NCBI RefSeq assembly: GCF_018728565.1
Contig: NZ_JACSOI010000003.1
Location: 496,001 to 560,000 of the forward strand
Direction of reading: 5' to 3'
DNA: 64,000 bases
DNA from: Zobellia russellii
GTDB lineage: Bacteria; Bacteroidota; Bacteroidia; Flavobacteriales; Flavobacteriaceae
A program made the position numbers and the translations under genes. Numbering within the stretch: the first letter of the stretch is position 1; each line of letters opens with the position of its first letter. Positions 45,391 through 52,813 of this stretch are shown here, piece after piece. The notes below the pieces were generated by a model. That model was not told the origin of the DNA. It ran no database searches and saw only the letters and a program-made list of their open reading frames with translations.

Positions 45391-46380
45391 TTATAAACTC
45401 TGTATTTGGCGTATCATCTGATTGGTGAAACCCCATTCGTTATCGTACCATGCCAAAACTTTGAGTAAATCGCCATCCACTACTTTGGTAAGGGAAAGGT
45501 CTGCAATGGAACCATAAGGGCTTTTAATAATATCGCTAGAAACCAAAGGCGCGTAAGTGGTCTGTAATACTTTCTTATAACGGTCCGTTTGTGCTTCTTC
45601 CTCCAATATGGCATTGATTTCTTCTGCGGTCACGGTTTTTTCGGTTACAATAGTAATGTCCGAAATAGATCCAACCGCAACAGGAACACGTACCGCCATA
45701 CCATCAAACTTACCCGCATATTCTGGTAATGCTTTTGTGGTTGCTACGGCAGCTCCCGTGGTGGTAGGTATTAGGTTATTAATACCGGAACGTCCCATTC
45801 TAAAGTTCCCTTTGCTGGGAGAATCTACCATGGCATTAGAACTGGTATTTGCATGTATGGTAGTCATTATAGCCTTTTTAATTCCCACACGACGCCCTAA
45901 AATTTCTATAATAGGGCTAATGTTATTGGTGGTACAACTGGCACAGGAAAAGATACTGGTCTTACCATCCTCAGAATTTACACCGTGAACAACAGTTGGT
46001 ATTTCAGGACTTTTAGCCGGACCTGACAGAACTACGGTTTTGGCTCCAGCTTTAATGTGCCTATCCGCATCGTCATATTTAGTAAAAATACCGGTACTCT
46101 CAATTACAACGTCTATATCCAGTTCTTTCCAAGGGAGGTCTTCTGGATTTCTTTCGTTAAAGAATTTAATGGTGTTGCCATCTACTATAAGTTTACCCTC
46201 TTCAAAATCAACTGATTTTTCAAATTTACCATGAACACTGTCAAACTCCAATAAGTAAGCAATGTTCTCAATACTGGCAATATCATTTACGGCTACTACC
46301 TCTAATTCCGGAGTTTCAAGTAATACTTTTAATGCGGTACGGCCAATACGGCCCATTCCATTTATAGCTATTTTTTTCAT
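45391..46380 (-). CDS. gap: Glyceraldehyde-3-phosphate dehydrogenase, divergent type
   Basis: A 329-residue GAPDH with nucleotide motif NGMGRIGR, Asn32-Asp33, catalytic Cys149 in SCASCTTN and His176. After His176 the usual HAYTxDQ-like segment is HANTSSNAMVD, and the region that normally reads RAAALNIIPTSTGAAKA is GRSGINNLIPTTTGAAVA. It therefore seems to be a paralogue of the glycolytic enzyme; cofactor or direction preference may differ. No other glycolytic gene is nearby. It lies 202 bases from the NTF2-like gene on the same strand. Confidence 0.88.
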   Translation of the reverse strand: MKKIAINGMGRIGRTALKVLLETPELEVVAVNDIASIENIAYLLEFDSVHGKFEKSVDFEEGKLIVDGNTIKFFNERNPEDLPWKELDIDVVIESTGIFTKYDDADRHIKAGAKTVVLSGPAKSPEIPTVVHGVNSEDGKTSIFSCASCTTNNISPIIEILGRRVGIKKAIMTTIHANTSSNAMVDSPSKGNFRMGRSGINNLIPTTTGAAVATTKALPEYAGKFDGMAVRVPVAVGSISDITIVTEKTVTAEEINAILEEEAQTDRYKKVLQTTYAPLVSSDIIKSPYGSIADLSLTKVVDGDLLKVLAWYDNEWGFTNQMIRQIQSL

Positions 46381-46582
46381 AGTCTAATTTCTATACTATT
46401 AGTTTTTAGGTTTAGTAGACAGCCATTATTTATTGTATGTCATCTACACTCGATTTGTCGTAAATGAACCCTGAAACCAACAATCTCTTCGTTAAATTGA
46501 AGTTAATGCCAGGGTTTTGTTTTACGGTTCCATAGTACAGAATAGGAATGCAAATGTTGCGCTCAATAAAATATTTTATGTG

Positions 46583-47029
46583 TTATAAATCTTGTAAAAT
46601 ATTATGTAGGTCTTGAGATATAGGTCTTGCACTATCTTCTATAGAGGAATGGTTAATTCTCATAATACATTTTTCTATGAGTCCTTCTTCATCAAATTCA
46701 AAGATTTCGTTTCCATAGGAGCAAAACCATTTGTTATTTTCAATTCTGTAGTCATAATCAAATTGAACCGCTATGCTTTTATCCGTATGGGCCATATAGG
46801 TTTTAGTTACTTCAAAATCCAATTCTTTCTGCCATTTGCGTTCAAGGAACTCTTGAACTTCTCTACGGCAGGATAGAAGGGTAGATTCGTTAACATACCA
46901 ATTGCAGTCCATGGAGTATATCATGGAAATTTGGTGAGGGTCTTTTGTACTCCAAGTCTCTTCAATTAAATGAACTTTTTGCTTGGCTGTTTCTAGGGTG
47001 AAGGGTGGGTTTTGTAGTAGTTGTTTCAA
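46583..47029 (-). CDS. NTF2-like (DUF1348) small protein
   Basis: A 148-residue protein with the SnoaL/NTF2-like fold pattern (VHLIEETWSTKDPHQISMIYS, REVQEFLERKWQKEL, CIMRINHSSIED), a DUF1348-type sequence. Members are cytoplasmic and mostly of unknown activity. It lies 54 bases after the TetR gene, with an inverted repeat ACAGA-N4-TCTGT in between that matches the one at the TetR promoter. So it is probably controlled by that TetR protein. Confidence 0.75.
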   Translation of the reverse strand: MKQLLQNPPFTLETAKQKVHLIEETWSTKDPHQISMIYSMDCNWYVNESTLLSCRREVQEFLERKWQKELDFEVTKTYMAHTDKSIAVQFDYDYRIENNKWFCSYGNEIFEFDEEGLIEKCIMRINHSSIEDSARPISQDLHNILQDL

Positions 47030-47049
47030 AATGCGTTGGTGTTAGTTCT

Positions 47050-47063
47050 ACAGATTGCTCTGT
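47050..47063 (-). promoter_or_regulatory. TetR-type operator-like repeat before the NTF2-like gene
   Basis: ACAGA-TTGC-TCTGT, 20 bases before the start codon. It has the same arms and spacing as the repeat at the TetR promoter (47672-47685). Confidence 0.55.
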
Positions 47064-47083
47064 ATGATAGTTTTACATAGTGT

Positions 47084-47644
47084 TTAACGGTTTAATAATT
47101 TTTCACAAGCTTTTCTGCCGGCCAAAATGGGCCAATTATTTTTTTGGATTTGAGAAAGGATAATAGCTCCTTCCCATAGTACTAGAATTTCATCACTCAA
47201 TTCCTTAATATCCATCTCATTTGGTTCGGCTTTATTTAATTCATTATATACAAGTTGCCGAATTTCATTTTTGTTCATATAGACCATCTCTTTAATAGAG
47301 TTCTGATCTTTTGGGATATCCGTAAAAATATTCTGAAAGCCACATCCTCTGTATCCTGATTCCTTTAACCAGTCAATTAAAAAATCAAACATGGAAAGAA
47401 CCGCATCTGCGCCAGGCTCTTCTTTGTCCATATTACTCTTTAAAAGAGACATCACCATTTTGTGCTGCCTTTCCAAATACGCAACGGCAATAGCTTCTTT
47501 AGATTTAAAGTGCCGGTACATACTATCTTTTGATACTTTGGCGACTTTTAAAATCTTATTGATTCCTGTTTGGTTATACCCGTCTTTGTAAAACAATTCA
47601 CAAGCCGTTAATAGTATCTTATCCTTTACGGTTTCTTTTCCCAT
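47084..47644 (-). CDS. TetR-family repressor
   Basis: A 186-residue TetR/AcrR-type regulator with an N-terminal HTH (KILLTACELFYKDGYNQTGIN; KVAKVSKDSMYRHFKSKEAIAVAYLE) and a helical ligand domain. A palindrome, ACAGAC-AA-GTCTGT (47672-47685), sits in its own promoter between TTG and TATAAT-like boxes (spacing 21 on the minus strand). This is the layout expected for self-repression. The NTF2-like gene follows with a matching repeat. The ligand is unknown. Confidence 0.85.
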   Translation of the reverse strand: MGKETVKDKILLTACELFYKDGYNQTGINKILKVAKVSKDSMYRHFKSKEAIAVAYLERQHKMVMSLLKSNMDKEEPGADAVLSMFDFLIDWLKESGYRGCGFQNIFTDIPKDQNSIKEMVYMNKNEIRQLVYNELNKAEPNEMDIKELSDEILVLWEGAIILSQIQKNNWPILAGRKACEKLLNR

Positions 47645-47671
47645 GAATTAAAGGTAGCAGGACTATTATAA

Positions 47672-47685
47672 ACAGACAAGTCTGT
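47672..47685 (-). promoter_or_regulatory. TetR-type operator in the TetR promoter
   Basis: ACAGAC-AA-GTCTGT, a perfect 6-bp-arm inverted repeat 27 bases from the TetR start. It lies inside a TTG-N21-TATAAT-like promoter on the minus strand, so binding would block transcription. Confidence 0.65.
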
Positions 47686-47815
47686 ACGCTTCAACAAAAG
47701 TAGGAAAAATATTAATATGCTACACTATGCTACTTGTTAAAATTTTTACACTTGTTCTTTTCTGAGTTGATTTTTAGTCCTTTAGTGATTTTTTGATATG
47801 AACACTCTTTTAAAG

Positions 47816-47837
47816 ATTACTAGTAGTTACTAGTAAT
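47816..47837. promoter_or_regulatory. 22-bp palindrome between TetR and PD40 genes
   Basis: ATTACTAGTA-GT-TACTAGTAAT is a perfect inverted repeat with 10-bp arms, itself made of two TTACTAGTA-type direct copies. Outer GAACA and TGTTC add a second nested dyad (47800-47847). No T-run follows. It may be a second operator. Confidence 0.5.
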
Positions 47838-48011
47838 AAAAATGTTCTTTAATCTGATTTTTTTGCTCTTGAACCGTAAAAAATGCAGTTTATCGATGAT
47901 TTTAACATAAAAAAACGCGATTTAAGTGAAAACCTATGAATTATTACTAAGTATAGATAGGAGAGTTTTATAGAACTTTGTCGAAGATATTAACCCCTAA
48001 TCGAATTTATT

Positions 48012-49274
48012 ATGAAAAATGCGCTAACCTACAATGTGCTTTTTGCCTGCGTTTTTTCGTGCTGTAGCAGTTCTATGGACGCTCAGTATTCTAGTAGTAG
48101 TAATGCTACCGAGATTCACCAGGCTAACAACAAGAGGATGGAAAATTATCAATACCTTAAAAAACAAGGATATAAGGATAAAGCCATCTTTGAAGACTTG
48201 GGTAATGCCAACTTCTTGAACAAAAACTACGATACCGCCTTGTTCTGGTATGATAAGTTAAAAGAAGTAAGCAGTACCGGCTCTTTAAGTAAGAATTATC
48301 AGAAGCGTTATGACTACGCTATGGCCAAATATCAAAATATTGGATCAGCTACCAGTTCCGATATGAATGATTGGGTCGCTCAAATTGAGTCTGATTATAA
48401 AGTAAAAAAACAAAATTCTAAAAATTTTTTAGATCAACCTTTAACAGAAAGGTATAGAGAATTAGATTTTCAACGTAAGGACGGTCAGTTTATAGTAGAT
48501 GACCAGACCATAGTTGAGAATGAACTTAGGACTTTACTAGGTGAGGAGACCGAAGATCATAATGGGTATAAAATGCCTGTTGCCGTAACTCCGGACGGAC
48601 AGACGGCTTACTTTAGTAAAAAAGTGAAAATAAAACCCTTGTACGGTGTTTTTTCCAAAAGTGAAGAGGTACATAAAATCTTCAGGGCAGATAAAGTAAA
48701 TGGTGAATGGAGGAACCTTAAAGAAGTTGCCGTAGCTCCCAAACATGCGTCTGCAATGCATCCTTCTATATCATCGGACGGTAAACGTTTATTCTTTGCC
48801 TCCAATATGCCAGGAACTTTTGGTGAGTATGATATTTATGTATCTGCGATCCGTAAAGACGGTAGTATGGGTGTAGCCAAAAACTTGGGTCAAAAAGTAA
48901 ACACTAAAAAAGATGACCTGTATCCTAATGTAGTTGGTACCAACACATTGTTCTTTGCTTCCGAAGGAAGAAAGGGCCAAGGCGGACTGGATGTTTATAT
49001 GACGCAAGTTGGTCAAAAAAGTGTAGACCTAGCCGTTAATCTTGGTAGCCCGATCAATAGTGGTGAAGATGATTTTGCCATATCGTTCACATCGGACAAT
49101 GGTAAAGGCTATGTAATGTCTAACCGTGGTAACAATAAATCCTCGGTTCAGAAAGTAGCTTTCACCTATGCCAACAAAAGACGCGTAGAAGACGAGGGCG
49201 AATATAGAGCGCTAGAAGCTTTTAATGTAGATTCCAAAGCAACGTATACTTCCAATTTGTTTGAGGAAGATTAA
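48012..49274 (+). CDS. PD40 beta-propeller protein lacking an OmpA domain
   Basis: A 420-residue exported protein with a short signal/lipobox region (CCSSSMDAQYS). N-terminal TPR-like helices (YQYLKKQGYKDKAIFEDLGNANF) are followed by PD40/WD40-like repeats (SISSDGKRLFFASNMPGTFGEYDIYVS; YPNVVGTNTLFFASEGRKGQGGLDVYM). Relatives of the SprE/PorE or OmpA-PD40 class usually end with a peptidoglycan-binding OmpA domain; that domain is absent here. The next gene encodes a PorP/SprF barrel that carries a SPOR domain. Together they may form a membrane complex linked to type IX secretion or gliding. A hairpin terminator follows. Confidence 0.72.
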   Translation: MKNALTYNVLFACVFSCCSSSMDAQYSSSSNATEIHQANNKRMENYQYLKKQGYKDKAIFEDLGNANFLNKNYDTALFWYDKLKEVSSTGSLSKNYQKRYDYAMAKYQNIGSATSSDMNDWVAQIESDYKVKKQNSKNFLDQPLTERYRELDFQRKDGQFIVDDQTIVENELRTLLGEETEDHNGYKMPVAVTPDGQTAYFSKKVKIKPLYGVFSKSEEVHKIFRADKVNGEWRNLKEVAVAPKHASAMHPSISSDGKRLFFASNMPGTFGEYDIYVSAIRKDGSMGVAKNLGQKVNTKKDDLYPNVVGTNTLFFASEGRKGQGGLDVYMTQVGQKSVDLAVNLGSPINSGEDDFAISFTSDNGKGYVMSNRGNNKSSVQKVAFTYANKRRVEDEGEYRALEAFNVDSKATYTSNLFEED

Positions 49275-49293
49275 TAAAAATGGGGGATAAGAT

Positions 49294-49321
49294 AAAGCCG
49301 GCGATTACCGTCGCCGGTTTA
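49294..49321 (+). terminator. Terminator after the PD40 gene
   Basis: GCCGGCGA pairs with TCGCCGGT around TTACCG; a short T-run follows. Partial read-through into the PorP/SprF gene is possible. Confidence 0.7.
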
Positions 49322-49446
49322 TAACCCAAATTTAGGTAATCTAAATGTTCTAAGAAATGCGGACATCTACCACAAGGGTTCCAATTTTCAAAACTATAGA
49401 ATTCACCGTATTACCACAGTTTTCAATAATCCCAAATATCACTACC

Positions 49447-51306
49447 ATGAGCCACAAAAAAAATAATATCAACACAATTTTTCTGCTCCTTTTACTAGCT
49501 GCCATCTTTGGTACGCAGTCTAACTACGGACAAGAAGCAGTTACAGAGATCAATACTAAGAGCACCTATCACAACCAGTTGTTCTTTAACAGATTTTTGA
49601 TCAACCCAACGTTTTCGTTGGTTAGAGAGAACAAATCGTACATAAACATTCTTCACAGAAACCAATATGCTACGTTTGAAGATAATAATCAGAACTACTT
49701 TTTAGGTTTTAGTAACAAACTTAATGATCATGCTGCATTAGGAATTAGTGTATATAGCCAATGGTCCGGGGTTGTTCAGGAATTTGGGTTCAACGCCAAT
49801 TACGCTACGGCCGTAAAATTAGGAGATGAGAGCAGATTAACTTTTGGTACGAACATAACCTACTATACAGAAGGGCTAGACCAAAATAGAATAGTTGTAG
49901 CAGATACGGATACAAAAATTTCGGATGCTAAGAAGGAAAGTAAGGTAGCGGTACAACCAGGGGTAACCTTGTCATTGGGCGGGTTTGATTTTGGACTTTA
50001 TGCAACTGACCTTTTTAAATATAACCAAACTACAAATGAATTTTTAACGAACTTAAGTACCAAGAGTGTAAAAGCTTCGGTACAGTATTCTCATCAGTTT
50101 TTGGCCAATAGAGGTCTTTTTGCCAACGCTCGTTTAATGCCAATGGTTCAAGTTGGTAAGAACAAGGATGGCGGATTGGGATATGTAGGTTCTATATTAT
50201 TGGACTTGCCTAGCTACGGCTGGTTTCAAACAAACTTTGATGATGATTATGGCCTTTCATTAGGATTAGGTTTTAACCTTAGTAAGCGTATGTCCTTAGG
50301 GTATTTGTTAGAAAAGGATTTAATGACAGATGATGCCGATTTAGGATGGAACCATGAGGTATCCTTAGCCTATACTTTTGACAACCATGGCTCTAGTATG
50401 GACACCTTTGCAGATGGTTCTGAAGATGCTAAAGTAGACCGTATCGTAAGAAATTATGAGGAACAGATTTTAAGATTGAAGGAAGAGAGTAAAAAGAACA
50501 GTCAAAGAAACAATTCATCTCTGGCAAATAGAAGCTTTAAAAATACAATTTCTACCGAAATAGAGGATGAAATGAGCGGTATGGCTTATGAAAACAGATT
50601 GATTTTGGATGAGATGATCTTAAGACAAGACTCTATTGATGCCGCAAGAGATGCAGCTTTTGAAGAACGCTTAAAGTCTTTGGTAGACGTATTGAAACAA
50701 GAAATTAAAGAGAACCTAAAACCACAAATTGAAGAAGATGTGGAGCCTGTTCCGCCAGAATACACGGCTTTGGCTGCAAATACAGAAAATAATACTTCTA
50801 AGAAAACAATAGCTAAGCAAGACAATGAAGCAAGATTTAATGATGTACAGGATTTCTTGGCCGCCAATGACACGCAAATGTCAGATAGTACTAAAGAAGT
50901 AGAGAAGACTGTAGAAGTAGTGGCAGAGACTCAAACAAAGCCAATTGTAGAAGAAGGCGCAGATAAGAAAGAAATTAAGGATTACGTAAAGCTTCCTATC
51001 AAGATATTGAACCAGTCAGATATAGTGGGTGTAAAGTCCGGATATTACGTGATAGCCAATGTTTATAAGAACAAAAAGTATTTAAATGCCTTTATGGAGA
51101 CTTTAAAGGAGCAAGGTCTTAACGCTAGACAGTTTTACAACAAAGAAAACGGTCTGCACTATGTATACTTGGCAGATTATAATTATAAAGAAGATGCAAA
51201 AACAGCTTACGTTTCCAATTTAAACGGAAAATACAACGACGAAAAATGGATTATGCAAGTAGATGATCATTCTGCAGTAGTGAACAACATGTACGAAGAT
51301 CAATAA
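49447..51306 (+). CDS. PorP/SprF-type outer membrane protein fused to a SPOR domain
   Basis: A 619-residue protein. ATG 49447 gives a clean signal peptide (ends near SNYGQE); the earlier in-frame ATG at 49357 was rejected. The N-terminal 300 residues are PorP/SprF-like (YHNQLFFNRFLINPTFSLVRENKSYINILHRNQYATFED; LGISVYSQWSGVVQEFGFNANYA; SLGLGFNLSKRMSLGYLLEKDL). A long charged and coiled region follows. The C-terminal 80 residues look like a SPOR domain (YYVIANVYKNKKYLNAFMETLK, HYVYLADYNYKEDAK), which binds peptidoglycan. Ordinary PorP/SprF proteins end after the barrel. This fusion may anchor the barrel to the cell wall, replacing the OmpA domain missing in the PD40 protein encoded upstream. 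Confidence 0.75.
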   Translation: MSHKKNNINTIFLLLLLAAIFGTQSNYGQEAVTEINTKSTYHNQLFFNRFLINPTFSLVRENKSYINILHRNQYATFEDNNQNYFLGFSNKLNDHAALGISVYSQWSGVVQEFGFNANYATAVKLGDESRLTFGTNITYYTEGLDQNRIVVADTDTKISDAKKESKVAVQPGVTLSLGGFDFGLYATDLFKYNQTTNEFLTNLSTKSVKASVQYSHQFLANRGLFANARLMPMVQVGKNKDGGLGYVGSILLDLPSYGWFQTNFDDDYGLSLGLGFNLSKRMSLGYLLEKDLMTDDADLGWNHEVSLAYTFDNHGSSMDTFADGSEDAKVDRIVRNYEEQILRLKEESKKNSQRNNSSLANRSFKNTISTEIEDEMSGMAYENRLILDEMILRQDSIDAARDAAFEERLKSLVDVLKQEIKENLKPQIEEDVEPVPPEYTALAANTENNTSKKTIAKQDNEARFNDVQDFLAANDTQMSDSTKEVEKTVEVVAETQTKPIVEEGADKKEIKDYVKLPIKILNQSDIVGVKSGYYVIANVYKNKKYLNAFMETLKEQGLNARQFYNKENGLHYVYLADYNYKEDAKTAYVSNLNGKYNDEKWIMQVDDHSAVVNNMYEDQ

Positions 51307-51360
51307 CAATATTAACTTATGGTTAGTGGGACCTGATTTTTTGGTAGAAAATTAGGCTAT

Positions 51361-51391
51361 AAACAGCGGGGGAGGCTCCGCTGTTTTTTTT
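51361..51391 (+). terminator. Terminator after the PorP/SprF gene
   Basis: AAACAGCGG (51361-51369) pairs with CCGCTGTTT (51378-51386), followed by a T-run. Confidence 0.9.
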
Positions 51392-51452
51392 GTTTTTTAC
51401 CACTATTTTAATAGGTTTCACACCTTTTTTAACTCTTTTTTTGATTTTTAAA

Positions 51453-51481
51453 TATCGATAATTGGTACGAAATTACCGATA
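51453..51481. promoter_or_regulatory. Imperfect 29-bp palindrome
   Basis: TATCGATAATT and AATTACCGATA flank GGTACGA with one mismatch. It is too far from any T-run to be a terminator. It may be an operator for a promoter serving the small RNA-like region downstream. Confidence 0.4.
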
Positions 51482-51621
51482 TAATGCAATGAGATAGGGA
51501 CTTTAGCGGTAGTTTAACGAAAATGGGCGATCATACAGTAAGCGCATAGGAAATAATTCTTAAGTTTGATTATAATCATACTAAAAGTAACCTATTTATT
51601 AATCCCCAAATCTCACAAACC

Positions 51622-51702
51622 ATGTACCATTATTACCTACAACAGCACCACAAGCAAAGCACACTTGATCACTTCATAAAAGTGCAACATCTCTGCGTCT
51701 GA
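51622..51702 (+). CDS. Possible 26-residue leader peptide
   Basis: An ATG-to-TGA frame reading MYHYYLQQHHKQSTLDHF at its start. It is rich in His, Tyr and Gln. A hairpin overlaps its stop codon and a terminator-like stem lies about 110 bases downstream, so it could be a leader peptide or chance. No Shine-Dalgarno sequence is seen (normal here). Real expression is unproven. Confidence 0.3.
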   Translation: MYHYYLQQHHKQSTLDHFIKVQHLCV

Positions 51703-51813
51703 TAGAGATAAAATTTCAAAGCAATCATTTTAGGTTTTAGCGCCTTACCTACAGCACTAAAACATAACGATTCACCCAGCGTATAGCGCGTATATCTGTT
51801 TTAGCTTTAAACT

Positions 51814-51854
51814 AAGACCCGGCAGAATACTGTCATAACCATAGGTCTTTTTCT
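51814..51854 (+). terminator. Terminator-like hairpin before the response regulator
   Basis: AAGACC (51814-51819) pairs with GGTCTT (51844-51849); the interior adds a small CAG/CTG stem, and TTTTTCT follows. It may end a short transcript or attenuate the response-regulator gene, which starts about 180 bases later. Confidence 0.45.
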
Positions 51855-52031
51855 AAGCTTTAAAAGAACGGATAACAAAATCTCTTGATTTTTTAATCAC
51901 AGGGAAAGAGCCTTCTTACGCCCAAATTTGAAAAAAATGTCGCTTTACCGAGCGATTATCTATTAATAGTTAACCCAAATTTAACCAGGTATTCTGTTGG
52001 TTTTCAATAGATACCAAAAAATCCCACTACC

Positions 52032-52673
52032 ATGGAATCAAACATTTTAAAAATTATCGTGATCGATAATGATGTAACATCGCATGAATCTTATGAAATG
52101 TATTTTAGCTCTTACACGGAGTATTCCTTAAAAGGAATCTATACTTCGGTTAAAGAAGCTTTGGCAGATTACGACCGTATTTCTCCGGATATTATTTTTT
52201 CCGAGGTTTCATTGCCGGAAATTAATGGCATAGAAGGTATCCGTCTTTTTAGAAAGAAGGATCCTAAGGTAAAGATTATCATGCTCAGCGCCCAGAACAA
52301 TTTTGACTTGGTGAAAAAGGCGTTCAAAAATACCGCAAATGGCTACCTATCCAAACCGGTGACTGAACGCGCCCTTTATAATGCCCTAGACTCAATCAAG
52401 TCAGAAGGCGCTACCATGAGCAATGATATTATTAGTCAGATCATTTCAAAGTTTCAGCGTAAATCCAATGAATTTTTCTCAGAAAGAGAAAACCAGGTAA
52501 TAGATTATTTGTGCCAAGGAGCCACATATAAGACCATTGCCGAGAAATTATTCGTTACCGCAAGTGCAATCAATTTTCACGTGCAGAACATCTATTTAAA
52601 ATTAGATGTCAATTCCAAATCGGAAGCGCTTAGAAAGTTACAAGAATTGGAATATTCCAATGCACTGGTATAA
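52032..52673 (+). CDS. LuxR/NarL-type response regulator with Glu at the phospho-acceptor site
   Basis: A 213-residue protein with a receiver domain and C-terminal LuxR-type HTH (FFSERENQVIDYLCQGATYKTIAEKLFV). At the position of the phosphorylated Asp the sequence is Glu58 (PDIIFSEVSLP, where PDIVLMDxxMP is usual). The acidic pair reads Asp12-Asn13 (VIDNDVTSH), while Lys108 (LSKPV) and Ser86 are kept. Phosphorylation as in normal regulators is therefore unlikely; Glu might mimic the active form. No histidine kinase gene is adjacent. The targets are unknown, but the neighbouring PorP/SprF genes are candidates. A terminator hairpin follows. Confidence 0.87.
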   Translation: MESNILKIIVIDNDVTSHESYEMYFSSYTEYSLKGIYTSVKEALADYDRISPDIIFSEVSLPEINGIEGIRLFRKKDPKVKIIMLSAQNNFDLVKKAFKNTANGYLSKPVTERALYNALDSIKSEGATMSNDIISQIISKFQRKSNEFFSERENQVIDYLCQGATYKTIAEKLFVTASAINFHVQNIYLKLDVNSKSEALRKLQELEYSNALV

Positions 52674-52697
52674 AAGCAGGAATAGTTGCTTTTCCTT

Positions 52698-52720
52698 GGA
52701 GGTTCAATAGGAGGACCTCC
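52698..52720 (+). other. First of two hairpins after the response regulator
   Basis: GGAGGT pairs with ACCTCC across an 11-base loop, 24 bases after the stop. No T-run directly follows; the second hairpin at 52731 is the actual terminator. Confidence 0.4.
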
Positions 52721-52730
52721 AGCTTATAAA

Positions 52731-52764
52731 GAAAGCTTTACATCTTGTATGTAAAGCTTTTTTC
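52731..52764 (+). terminator. Terminator after the response regulator
   Basis: AAAGCTTTACAT (52732-52743) pairs perfectly with ATGTAAAGCTTT (52749-52760) and is followed by a T-run. Confidence 0.88.
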
Positions 52765-52813
52765 AATGAAGTCTGTATTTGGATATTAGGCCTTCTTTTT
52801 ACTGATAAACATG

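Larger units (their letters stand above)
47645..48011. other. 367-base gap between TetR and PD40 genes
   Basis: Holds the TetR promoter/operator near 47672-47700 and a separate 22-bp palindrome at 47816-47837. The rest is AT-rich. The part next to the PD40 gene shows TAGAACTTTG near 47970, a poor match to the -7 box. No gene is seen. Confidence 0.5.
51307..52031 (+). other. 725-base structured intergenic region before the response regulator
   Basis: Holds, in order: a terminator (51361-51391); an imperfect 29-bp palindrome (51453-51481, TATCGATAATT / AATTACCGATA, one mismatch); a 26-codon open frame (51622-51702) with a hairpin over its stop codon (ATCTCT / AGAGAT, 51689-51709); an 8-bp stem CTAAAACA / TGTTTTAG (51757-51804); and a terminator-like hairpin AAGACC / GGTCTT plus T-run (51814-51854). 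This layout could be a small RNA, or a leader peptide followed by an attenuator. No known riboswitch was recognised. Confidence 0.45.

Noticed and set aside
45608-45988. Plus-strand 126-codon frame opposite the GAPDH gene
   Set aside because: It is a shadow of the GAPDH coding sequence; the minus-strand protein has all catalytic motifs.
49357-49446. Upstream ATG start for the PorP/SprF-SPOR protein
   Set aside because: It would place 30 non-hydrophobic residues before a normal signal peptide that begins at 49447.
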